Assembly: GCA_947492385.1 (NCBI GenBank)
Contig: CANLMX010000015.1
Coordinates: forward strand, 1 to 46,461
Reading direction: 5' to 3'
Origin: Planctomycetaceae bacterium
Lineage (GTDB): Bacteria > Planctomycetota > Phycisphaerae > Phycisphaerales > SM1A02
Length of the DNA: 46,461 bases
Shown: positions 39,370 through 46,461 of the stretch, piece after piece
How the letters are laid out: the number at the start of each line of letters is the position of its first letter
How positions within the stretch are numbered: position 1 is the first letter of the stretch
Position numbers and translations under genes: made by a program
Notes under the pieces: model-generated
Told to the model about the DNA's origin: nothing
Database searches by the model: none
Seen by the model: the letters and a program-made list of their open reading frames with translations, nothing else

Positions 39370-40551
39370 TCAGGCGGTCACGCCGCGGCGCTCGGCGACG
39401 CGCGCCGCCGCGAAGGCGCGCGCCTCGGCATCGGCCGCGAGCACGTCTTCGAGCGAGCCCACCGGCTGGCTGGCGAGGCCGTCGAGTGTCTCGGTGACCA
39501 CCGTGGCAATGTCCCCGAACGGGATCGCGCCCTGGATGAACGCCTCGACGGCCACCTCGTTCGCGGCGTTGAACGTGGCGCCCGCGCTGCCGCCCGTGTC
39601 GATGACGCGCTTGGCAAGGCCGATCGCGGGAAACCGATCCTGGTCGACCGGTTCGAAGTCGAGCGACCGAAGGGCGTCCCACGCGATCATCGGGCTGCAG
39701 CCGGCGACGCGATCGGGCCACGTCAGCGCGTACTGGATCGGCAACTTCATGGACGGGGGGCTCAGCTGAGCGATGGTGCTCCCGTCGACGAACTCGACGA
39801 ACGAATGCACCACGCTCTGTGGGTGGACGATGGCGTCGATGCGGTCGGAGGGCAGGTCGAACAGCCAGTGCGCCTCGATCACCTCGAGGGCCTTGTTCAT
39901 GAGGCTTGCGCTGTCGATGGTGACCTTGCGGCCCATCTGCCAGGTCGGGTGGCGCAGCGCCTCGCTCAGGGTGGCGTTGCGCGTGCGCTCGGCGCTCCAC
40001 GTGCGGAACGGGCCGCCGCTGGCGGTCAGCACGAGCCGCTGCACCTCGCGGGGAGTCCCCGCCCGCATGCACTGGAACACGGCGCTGTGCTCGCTGTCGA
40101 CGGGCAGGAGCTGGACGCGCATGCGCGTGAGTGCGGCCCGGACCACCGCGCCCGCGGCCACCAGCGTCTCCTTGTTCGCCAGCGCCACGTGGCAGCCACG
40201 CTCGATCGCGGCCAGCGTCGGCGCGATGCCTGCGGCGCCGACGATCGCGCCCATCACGAGGTCTCCCGGCCGGGCGACTTCGTTCACGAGTCGCGTCGCC
40301 GCATCCGGCCCCGAGAAGACCGTGGCGCCCGGAGGAAGGGCGCGTGCCGCCTCCTCGTTCGCGACCGCCACGTGGCGAACGCCGTGCTCGACCGCCTGCC
40401 GGGCGACGAGCGACGCGTTCGCGCCGGCCGCGAGTCCCACGACCCGGTACGCCGGACCTCCCAGGCTCGCAAGGTGGGTGACCACCTCCAGCGTGGCCGT
40501 GCCGATCGAGCCGGTGCTTCCGAGGACGATGATGCGCCGCGTGTGTTCCAT
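39370..40551 (-). CDS. dxr: 1-deoxy-D-xylulose 5-phosphate reductoisomerase
   Basis: DXR makes 2-C-methyl-D-erythritol 4-phosphate in the MEP isoprenoid pathway, using NADPH and a divalent metal. The product is 393 aa, the usual length. Motifs are LGSTGSIGTATLEVV (10-24), ALANKETLVAAGAVV, LPVDSEHSAVFQCM with the metal-binding Asp and Glu, LTASGGPFRTWS, ATLSEALRHPTWQMGRKVTI then DSASLMNKALEVIEAHWLFD, VHPQSVVHSFVEFVDGSTIA, and TFNAANEVAVEAFI. All key motifs are intact. The rne gene ends 28 bases upstream from the start. Confidence 0.96.
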   Translation of the reverse strand: MEHTRRIIVLGSTGSIGTATLEVVTHLASLGGPAYRVVGLAAGANASLVARQAVEHGVRHVAVANEEAARALPPGATVFSGPDAATRLVNEVARPGDLVMGAIVGAAGIAPTLAAIERGCHVALANKETLVAAGAVVRAALTRMRVQLLPVDSEHSAVFQCMRAGTPREVQRLVLTASGGPFRTWSAERTRNATLSEALRHPTWQMGRKVTIDSASLMNKALEVIEAHWLFDLPSDRIDAIVHPQSVVHSFVEFVDGSTIAQLSPPSMKLPIQYALTWPDRVAGCSPMIAWDALRSLDFEPVDQDRFPAIGLAKRVIDTGGSAGATFNAANEVAVEAFIQGAIPFGDIATVVTETLDGLASQPVGSLEDVLAADAEARAFAAARVAERRGVTA

Positions 40552-40578
40552 GCGGGTGGGGTCCTAGCCTTCGAGCGG

Positions 40579-43500
40579 TCAGCGGTCGTCGCGTCCGCCC
40601 GAGGCCGGAGCCTTGAGCCGACGCATCCAACCGGTCACGCTGCGGATGGTCTTCTTCGCCGCGTCGAGCGGCGAGGCTTCGCCGCCGGGCGCGGGATCGC
40701 CGGACGTGCCGGACGGCGCGGCGCTTGCGCGCTCGGACCGCTCAGACCGCTCCGATCGCTCGCCACCCGCGCGCGGCTCGCGACGGGACTCCCCGCCGTT
40801 GCCCTGCGCGGTGCCCTCGCCGGCCGATGCACCGGGTTCGCCGCCGGAAGCGCCGTCGCCATCGCGATTGCGCTTGCGGCCACGGCCGCCGCGACGGCGG
40901 CGTCGCTTCCGCTTGCCGGTGCCGTCACCTTCGCCACCGTTGCCGTCGGTCTCCGGGGCATCGCCATCGGTGCCCGCGTCGACTCCGTCGCCGTCGTCGG
41001 TGCCGCCCTCGGCCCCTTCGCCGGCGTCCGCGTCGCCGCCGGACGACTGCGATTCGCCGCGGTCGCCGCCTGCGCCCCGGTCACCCCGGTCGCCACCCTT
41101 GCCGCGACGGCGACGTCGGCGACGGCGCTTGCGCGTGCCGCCCTCGCCGGTGCCGTCGCCTGAACCTGCATCGCCGTCCGACTCGCCATCCTGCTCGGAC
41201 GCGCCCTCAGGCTCCTCGGGGACGTCCTCGCCGGCCGCGATGCGTGCGGCGCGCTCGGCCGCGCGTGCGGCGCGGGCGGCCTCGCGCTCGGCGGCGGCCT
41301 CCTCGCGGCGGCGCCGCTCGTCCTCGCGGCGCTGCTGCGCCTCCTGGCGCTTGCGATCCTCATCCTCGCGCTTGCGCTGGTCGCGCTCGGCGTCCGCACG
41401 GCGGATCATCTCCGACACGCTCGGCTCGTCGGCGCTGGGCGTCGGCAGGTCGTCGAACCCGCCTGCGAGCGCGATGGCGGTGGCATCCGCGGGCGCGGGC
41501 TTGCGCCGGCGCTTGCGGCGCCGGCGGCCATCGCCGCCCTCGGAGCCGTCGTCGCGGTCGTCGTCGTCCTCGCGGTCCACAATGTCGGTCGGCAGGTCGT
41601 CGAGCCGCGGCGCGGGGACGCGCGGCAGCCGGTCGATCTCGACGTCGGATCCGCGGTCGTCGTATGCGTAGATGTCGACGCGCCCCGCGGCGAACGCCTC
41701 GCTGATGCGCAGCTCGACCTTCTTGCCCGATCGCTCCTCGAGCTCGTGCAGGGCGTGGCGCCGAGTGCTCAGGAACACGCCGGCGACGCGCGTGCTGCAG
41801 ACGATCTCGACGCGGGCGATCCGCTCGTACGAGAAGAGCAGGGCGACCTTGCGCAGCATGTCGCCCGCCACGGCCTCGGGCACGCGCACCTCGCCGCTGC
41901 CCTGGCAGTGCGGGCAATCGGCGTACTCGGCCTTGTGCAGGCCCGGGCGCATGCGCTGACGGGTCATCTCGACGATGCCGAAGTCGCTGATCTCGAGCGT
42001 GGTGGTCTTGGCGCGGTCGCGCGAGAGGTTGGAGTCGAGGCGCGCCTCGATCTCGCGGCGGTGCTTCGACGACCGCATGTCGATCAGGTCGTTGACGATG
42101 ATCCCGCCCAGGTCGCGCAGCCGCAGCTGGCGGGCGATCTCGTCGACCGCCTCCTTGTTGGTATTGAAGGCGTTCGTCTCGCTGTCGCGTGCGCTTCGGC
42201 TCTTGCCGCTGTTCACGTCGATGGCGACCATCGCCTCCGTCTGGTCGATGACCAGCGCCCCGCCCGAGGGCAGGGGCACCTCGCGGGCGTGGATCTGCTC
42301 GATCTGCCGCTCGATGCCGAACGCCTCGAACACCGGAACCGCGCGGTCCCAGAAGAGGAGCCGCGGTGCGTTGAGCGGGGCCACGATGTCAAGGAACATA
42401 CGTGCGGACTCGAAGGCCGCGGGGCTGTCGACCACGATCGCATCGACCGTGTCGTCGGCCACGTCGCGGATGGTGCGAAGCAGCAGGTTGCCCTCGGTGT
42501 AGAGCTCGCACGGCGCGCCGGTGGATTCCGCGCGGCGCTCCATGAAGCCCCAGATCTTCTGCAGGTACGCGGCATCGCGCTGCAGCTCGGTCTTGGTGCG
42601 GGCCATGCCTGCCGTGCGCAGGATGAAGCCGAAGCCGTCCGGCAGCTCCAGGCTGTCGAGGATGCGGCGCATCTCGCGGCGCTGGTCCTCGTCGTCCACC
42701 TTGCGGCTGACACCCACCTTGTCCATCTGCGGCATCATCACGAGCAGGCGCCCGGGGATCGAGATGTAGCTCGTGAGCGTCGGCCCCTTGGTGCCGATGC
42801 CTTCCTTCAGGACCTGGACCACGATCTCCTGGCCGCGCTTCAGGGCCTCCTGGATCGGCGGGCGGTCGCGGCGCGCGATCTTCTTGCCGACCCGCTCGGT
42901 GCGCTCGCCGCCGGGGAAGTACTGCGGGTGAAGGTCGCTGATGTGGAGGAAGCCGTTCTGCCCCTCGCCGAAGTCGACGAACGCCGCCTGGATGGCCGCT
43001 TCGACGTTGGTGACGCGCCCCTTGTAGATGCTGCCGACGTTCGTGGCGGTCGACGCACGCTCGGCGTAGATCTGCTCGAGGCGACCGTTCTCGAGCACCG
43101 CGATGCGGCACTCTCCGTCGGCGGCGTCGTTCACCACGATCACCTGGCGGCGCTTGGGGCCGGTGTCGGCGACCTGCTGGGTCTCCTTCTTGCGGCCGCG
43201 CCCGCCGCGGCGGCGACGCCGGCGCCGTCCGCCCTTGCCATCGCCTTCCTCGTCCTCGGACTCGCCGTCGGCGGCGTCCTCGGCGCCTTCGGCCTCTTCG
43301 GAGTGCTCGTCCTCGGACTCGTCGCCCTCGGCCTCGTCCAAGGCTTCGTCGCGTTCCTCGTCCTCCGAGTCGTCGGTGTCCTCGTCGTCGTCGACCGCGC
43401 GCACGGGCATGCGCAGTTCCTCCTCGCCGCGCTCGAGCGCGTCGAGGGTCGCGAAGGCCGCGGCGCTGTCGTCCTCGTACTCGTGCGAGTCCGTCTCAGC

Positions 43501-43608
43501 GTGCGCGTCGGTCTCAGCGTGCGCGTCGGTCTCGGCGTGCATCGCCTCGGCCTTGGCATGCGCCTCGCCGTCGGTCCCCGCCAGTTCGTCATGCTTCTCG
43601 TCAGCCAC
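40579..43608 (-). CDS. rne: Ribonuclease E/G with long acidic N-terminal and basic C-terminal arms
   Basis: GTG 43608 has AAGGA seven bases upstream, which decides the start; the frame is open further left but is not coding-like there. The product is 1009 aa. Residues 1-125 are Asp/Glu-rich, with a short HAETDA repeat at 24-40, then an Arg cluster (GRRRRRRRGGRGRKK). The S1 domain starts near 190 (GSIYKGRVTNVEAAIQAAFV). The catalytic part has AMVAIDVNSGKSRSARDSET and GGIIVNDLIDMRSSKHRREI, with the two Asp ligands, and the zinc-link CPHCQGSGE at 565-573. From ~750 on, the C-terminal arm alternates acidic and Arg/Lys/Gly-rich blocks (KRRRRRRRRGKGGDRGDRGA). The arms probably bind RNA or degradosome partners; none can be named from sequence. 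Confidence 0.93.
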   Translation of the reverse strand: MADEKHDELAGTDGEAHAKAEAMHAETDAHAETDAHAETDSHEYEDDSAAAFATLDALERGEEELRMPVRAVDDDEDTDDSEDEERDEALDEAEGDESEDEHSEEAEGAEDAADGESEDEEGDGKGGRRRRRRRGGRGRKKETQQVADTGPKRRQVIVVNDAADGECRIAVLENGRLEQIYAERASTATNVGSIYKGRVTNVEAAIQAAFVDFGEGQNGFLHISDLHPQYFPGGERTERVGKKIARRDRPPIQEALKRGQEIVVQVLKEGIGTKGPTLTSYISIPGRLLVMMPQMDKVGVSRKVDDEDQRREMRRILDSLELPDGFGFILRTAGMARTKTELQRDAAYLQKIWGFMERRAESTGAPCELYTEGNLLLRTIRDVADDTVDAIVVDSPAAFESARMFLDIVAPLNAPRLLFWDRAVPVFEAFGIERQIEQIHAREVPLPSGGALVIDQTEAMVAIDVNSGKSRSARDSETNAFNTNKEAVDEIARQLRLRDLGGIIVNDLIDMRSSKHRREIEARLDSNLSRDRAKTTTLEISDFGIVEMTRQRMRPGLHKAEYADCPHCQGSGEVRVPEAVAGDMLRKVALLFSYERIARVEIVCSTRVAGVFLSTRRHALHELEERSGKKVELRISEAFAAGRVDIYAYDDRGSDVEIDRLPRVPAPRLDDLPTDIVDREDDDDRDDGSEGGDGRRRRKRRRKPAPADATAIALAGGFDDLPTPSADEPSVSEMIRRADAERDQRKREDEDRKRQEAQQRREDERRRREEAAAEREAARAARAAERAARIAAGEDVPEEPEGASEQDGESDGDAGSGDGTGEGGTRKRRRRRRRRGKGGDRGDRGAGGDRGESQSSGGDADAGEGAEGGTDDGDGVDAGTDGDAPETDGNGGEGDGTGKRKRRRRRGGRGRKRNRDGDGASGGEPGASAGEGTAQGNGGESRREPRAGGERSERSERSERASAAPSGTSGDPAPGGEASPLDAAKKTIRSVTGWMRRLKAPASGGRDDR

Positions 43609-43974
43609 GATCCAATCCTTGCCGCATCGAGCGGCGGTTCGTGGCGGAACCCTTCGGGGCGCGTGCGCGTCAGCCTGCGTGCAACGCGACACCCTCGCCC
43701 GGCGGACCCTGTGAGGGCCCGTGTCCGGGCGACGGTCGTCCCGTCGCATGCATGAAGTCCGTGCTCGTGAATCGCACCGATCGTTCCGCCTGGTCTCCGC
43801 CGCGCCGCGCTCCTCTCTGGAGCACGCGTGCAGTCCGCCACGCCGCAGGTCGGGGGTCGACGCCGGAAGGGCATCGTCCCGCTTCGCACCGTGGGGCGGA
43901 CGCACCGAATCAGCCGGCGGGTCGACCCGTTGTCCTTGCTGCGCACCGGCACGCGCCGGGTGCGTGACCCTCGC
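43609..43974 (-). other. 366-base non-coding leader upstream of rne
   Basis: Between the ptsI stop and the rne GTG there are 366 bases without a supported gene. The last part holds the rne ribosome-binding site. A GC-rich dyad (CGCCCGG ... CCGGGCG, about 43702-43740) could form a stem. An in-frame extension of rne runs through most of this region but its composition (many Arg, Cys, Ser) is not protein-like. A long untranslated leader, as known for rne autoregulation in E. coli, is possible but not shown. Confidence 0.4.
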
Positions 43975-45738
43975 TCACTCGGCCACCCATTGGCCGAAGA
44001 CGTCGGGGTCGAGTTTCCTGAGCTCGTCGCGCAAGGCCGTCTCGACCTGGCGCTCCGAGTCGAACGACCCGACCCTGCGGGCCAGCCGTTCGCATTGGTC
44101 CATCGTCACCGACCGGATGACCCGCTTGATGACGGGGATCTGGTCGGGAACCATGGAGAGTGTACGCAAACCCATGCCCAGCAGCAACATGGAAAACAGG
44201 GGTTCGCCGGCCATCTCGCCGCAGAGGCTGCAGTCGATCTGGGCGCTCCTGGCCGCCCGGACCACGCTCTTGACCAGGTAGACGACCGCCGGGTGGCCCG
44301 ATTGGTAGAGGTGGGCGACGCGCTCGTTGCCGCGGTCGACCGCCAACGTGTACTGGACAAGGTCGTTGGTGCCGATCGAGAAGAAGCTCGACTCCGCCGC
44401 GAAGACCCGCGACATCAGCGCCGCCGAGGGCACCTCGATCATCACGCCCACCGGCATCGACCGGTCGTAGGGCACCCCCTCGTCCTCGAGTTCCTCGCCG
44501 AGGTCTGCGAGCATGAGCTTTGCCTGCCGCAGCTCCATGAGGTTTGAGACGAGCGGGAACATCGTCTTGACCGGACCGTGCGCGCTCGCGCGGAGGATGG
44601 CGCGCAGCTGCATCTTGAACTCCGCCGGATGCGCCAGCGAGTGCCGGATGGAGCGGAGGCCCAGGAACGGGTTCCGCTCGGGATCCGCCATCTGCTCCTG
44701 CGTGTACTTGTCGGCCCCGAGGTCGCACGTGCGGATCGTGAGCGGCCGGCCCTTCAGGAGGTCGATGGCGCGCATGTACGCGCGGAAGTGGTCCTCCTCG
44801 TCCGGCGGGCGTTCCGACGTGAGCCACAGGAACTCGGTGCGGTAGAGGCCGACGCCGTCTCCGCCGTTCGCGAGCACCGCCTCGACCTCGTGCGGGAACT
44901 CGATGTTGCCCATCAGCTGCACGCGCACGCCGTCCTTGGTGACGGCCTCGAGCCCGGACAGTTCGCGTAGCGCCTCGCGCGATCGCCGCGCACGCTCGTG
45001 CTTCCTCCGGTACTCCTCGAGCGTGCGTGCGTCGGGGCGCACGATCACGATGCCCTCGTTGCCGTCGACGATGACCTCGTCGCCGTCCTCAACGCTGCCG
45101 CACAGGCGCTGGCAGCCGACCACCGCGGGCAGGCCCACGGCGCGCGCCACGATCGAGGTGTGCCCGGTGCGGCCGCCGAGGTCCGTGGCGACGGCCACCA
45201 CCTTCGTCCGCACCAGCGATGCGGCCTGGCTCGGCGTCAGCTCGTGGGCGATGACAACCGCCTCCTCGGTGAGCTGCGCCAGGCGGCTCTCCTGCTTGCC
45301 CATCAGCACGCCCAGCACGCGGCGCTCGAGGTCGACGACGTCGTTGGCCTTCTGCTCGAAGACCTCGTTGCCCATGCGGTTGAACTGGTCCACCAGCACG
45401 CGGAACTGGTCGGCCACCGCCTGCTCCGCGGTCACCCGCGTATCGCGCACGCGGCGCTCGGTGGCGGTCACCAGCGCACGGTCGCGCAGCAGCCCGGCAT
45501 GGAACTCGAAGATCTTCGCGGGCTCCTCGCCGAGCTCGACACGCGTTCGCTCGCGAAGCTCGGCGATCTCCGCGCCCGCGCCGGCCAGCGCCTTCGCGAG
45601 GCGTTCGAGCTGCCCGGGGACCTCGGACTCCGAGATGGTGCGGTGCGGGACCACCTGTTCGGCGGTGCCCACCAGGAATGCGCGCCCGACGATGATGCCG
45701 GGGCTGACGGCGATGCCCTTGATGCGTTCCATGTGCAT
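43975..45738 (-). CDS. ptsI: Phosphoenolpyruvate-protein phosphotransferase (enzyme I)
   Basis: Enzyme I passes phosphate from PEP to HPr. The product is 587 aa, close to the E. coli length. It has GIAVSPGIIVGRAFLVG at the start, TDLGGRTGHTSIVARAVGLP with the phospho-acceptor His193, IEFPHEVEAVLANGGDGVGL then YRTEFLW, LTIRTCDLGADKYTQ, NPFLGLRSIRHSL, FFSIGTNDLVQYTLAVDRGN, and SLCGEMAGEP with the active-site Cys506. All catalytic residues are present. No HPr, EIIA or sugar EII gene is seen nearby. Planctomycetes often carry partial PTS sets, so a regulatory role is plausible. Confidence 0.95.
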   Translation of the reverse strand: MHMERIKGIAVSPGIIVGRAFLVGTAEQVVPHRTISESEVPGQLERLAKALAGAGAEIAELRERTRVELGEEPAKIFEFHAGLLRDRALVTATERRVRDTRVTAEQAVADQFRVLVDQFNRMGNEVFEQKANDVVDLERRVLGVLMGKQESRLAQLTEEAVVIAHELTPSQAASLVRTKVVAVATDLGGRTGHTSIVARAVGLPAVVGCQRLCGSVEDGDEVIVDGNEGIVIVRPDARTLEEYRRKHERARRSREALRELSGLEAVTKDGVRVQLMGNIEFPHEVEAVLANGGDGVGLYRTEFLWLTSERPPDEEDHFRAYMRAIDLLKGRPLTIRTCDLGADKYTQEQMADPERNPFLGLRSIRHSLAHPAEFKMQLRAILRASAHGPVKTMFPLVSNLMELRQAKLMLADLGEELEDEGVPYDRSMPVGVMIEVPSAALMSRVFAAESSFFSIGTNDLVQYTLAVDRGNERVAHLYQSGHPAVVYLVKSVVRAARSAQIDCSLCGEMAGEPLFSMLLLGMGLRTLSMVPDQIPVIKRVIRSVTMDQCERLARRVGSFDSERQVETALRDELRKLDPDVFGQWVAE

Positions 45739-45857
45739 GCGCGACGGTGCGCCCGGGTCGGCGTGGCGCGCGACGTGCGCGGCAGGCCGGGCGGAGCGGT
45801 GTCGAAGGGGTGGAGGCTATGGCATCCGCGCGCGGCCGCAAGCCCCGGATAAGAACC

Positions 45858-45888
45858 GCCCCCGGCGGCCATGGGGCTCGCCGGGGGC
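45858..45888 (-). terminator. Hairpin terminator after dnaK
   Basis: GCCCCCGGCG (45858-45867) pairs with CGCCGGGGGC (45879-45888) over 10 bp with an 11-base loop, 45 bases beyond the dnaK stop on the minus strand. It is followed by GGTTCTTATCC, a poor T run. It separates dnaK from ptsI. Confidence 0.6.
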
Positions 45889-45932
45889 GTGGGTCCTCGT
45901 GCGCTCCGCGGTCGCCCGCGGCTCGGGTCGGG

Positions 45933-46461
45933 TCAGGACTTCTTCCCGTCGTCGGTCACCTCATATTCGGCGTCGATGACGTCGTCCTTCTTCTCGCCGC
46001 CGGCGGACGCTCCGCCGGTCGTGCCCGCACCTGCCGCACCCGCCGCCGAGGCCGCCTGCTGCAGCTCGCCTGCCGCGTTGGTGAGGTTGGTGAGCGCGGC
46101 CTCGATCGCGGCCTTGTCGTCGCCCGTGAGCGTGGACTCGAGGTTGGAGACGGCGGACTCGATCTTGGTACGGGTGTCCTGCGGGACCTTCGCGCCGAGC
46201 TCCTCCAGCTGCTTGCGCACCTGGTAGGCCACCTGCTCGGCGCGGTTCTTCGCGTCGACCAGCTCGCGGCGCGCCTTGTCGGTGGCGGCGTGGTCCTCGG
46301 CGTCCTTGCGCATGCGCTCGACCTCGTCCTTGGAGAGGCCGCTCGAGCCGGTGATCTTGATCTCCTGCGCCTTGTTGGTCGCCTTGTCGGTGGCCTTGAC
46401 GCTCAGGATGCCGTTCTGGTCGAGCGAGAACTCGACCTCGACCTGCGGCACGCCGCGCGGC
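45933..46461 (-). CDS. dnaK: Chaperone DnaK, C-terminal part (cut by window edge)
   Basis: The visible 175 residues start inside the substrate-binding domain (PRGVPQVEVEFSLDQNGILS then VKATDKATNK) and continue through the helical lid (SGLSKDEVERMRKDAEDHAA, KNRAEQVAYQVRKQLEELGA) to the Gly/Ala-rich linker and the acidic end GEKKDDVIDAEYEVTDDGKK. DDVIDAEYEV is the classic DnaK C-terminus. The ATPase domain lies to the right of the window. Confidence 0.97.
   Translation of the reverse strand, partial: PRGVPQVEVEFSLDQNGILSVKATDKATNKAQEIKITGSSGLSKDEVERMRKDAEDHAATDKARRELVDAKNRAEQVAYQVRKQLEELGAKVPQDTRTKIESAVSNLESTLTGDDKAAIEAALTNLTNAAGELQQAASAAGAAGAGTTGGASAGGEKKDDVIDAEYEVTDDGKKS

Noticed and set aside
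43497-43545. Short direct repeats resembling a small array
   Set aside because: They are in-frame codon repeats for HAETDA in the acidic arm of rne, not a CRISPR array.
41746-43755. Open frame of 669 codons on the plus strand opposite rne
   Set aside because: It mirrors the rne codons and gives Leu/Val/Asp-biased low-complexity sequence; rne motifs on the minus strand are decisive.
43609-43905. N-terminal extension of rne
   Set aside because: The frame is open, but the peptide is Arg/Cys/Ser-rich and unlike protein. The GTG at 43608 has a good ribosome-binding site.

Overview
The window is high-GC DNA that looks chromosomal and comes from a planctomycete, most likely of the class Phycisphaerae. 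The lineage call is inferred from the proteins: several carry C-terminal or internal dockerin-like repeats of the form ADLN-x-DG-x-VDGADLG-x-LL-x-x-WG. Two small secreted proteins end in a short PEP-CTERM-like tail (V-P-x-P-G, a hydrophobic helix, then an Arg cluster). There is a formylglycine-generating-enzyme-like (FGE-like) domain fused to dockerin repeats, a large Ser/Thr kinase beside a planctomycete-style ECF sigma factor, and a tricorn-like protease.

Positions 1-3.5 kb are an accessory patch. The 3' end of an IS transposase abuts a lectin/dockerin/FGE-like gene that seems to have lost its 5' end. A complete secreted C-type lectin gene, an orphan dockerin tail and a secreted caspase-like protein follow. 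A tRNA-Gly(GCC) gene with its hairpin terminator closes this patch. From 3.9 to 10.6 kb lie a small membrane protein, a branched-chain-amino-acid-type binding lipoprotein, a sulfotransferase followed by a secreted beta-propeller/cytochrome c/dockerin protein, and a PEP-CTERM-like protein.

From 10.6 to 20.1 kb everything reads on the minus strand: a Trp/Gly/Tyr-rich surface protein, a tricorn-like protease, an ECF sigma factor, a membrane protein ending in a DUF3293-like domain, and prfB. prfB carries a +1 frameshift site with UAA as the in-frame stop. From 20.1 to 22.3 kb the plus strand has an aminotransferase, a SemiSWEET-like protein and a sigma-like protein. From 22.2 to 26.7 kb the minus strand has a solitary nuoB, a lipoprotein, a STAS protein and a YihY-type membrane protein, the last three joined by one-base TGATG overlaps. 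A secreted protein with about eleven novel-looking 27-residue repeats lies upstream of them.

From 26.7 to 31.1 kb the plus strand has an RluB/RsuA-type pseudouridine synthase, an FmdB-like peptide, a DUF429-like protein and the large kinase. The kinase converges on an ECF sigma factor coupled to queE, beyond which lie tRNA-Leu(GAG) and a secreted M36-like metallopeptidase with a dockerin tail. The last 10 kb are mainly housekeeping: smpB, an SDR dehydrogenase, rseP with extra PDZ domains, dxr, an RNase E/G with long charged arms, ptsI, and the C-terminal part of dnaK at the right edge.

No CRISPR array, rRNA operon or prophage was seen. The most unusual items are the prfB recoding site, the GD/ND-Y repeat protein, the secreted caspase-like protein, the membrane-DUF3293 gene overlapping prfB, and the IS-truncated lectin gene.
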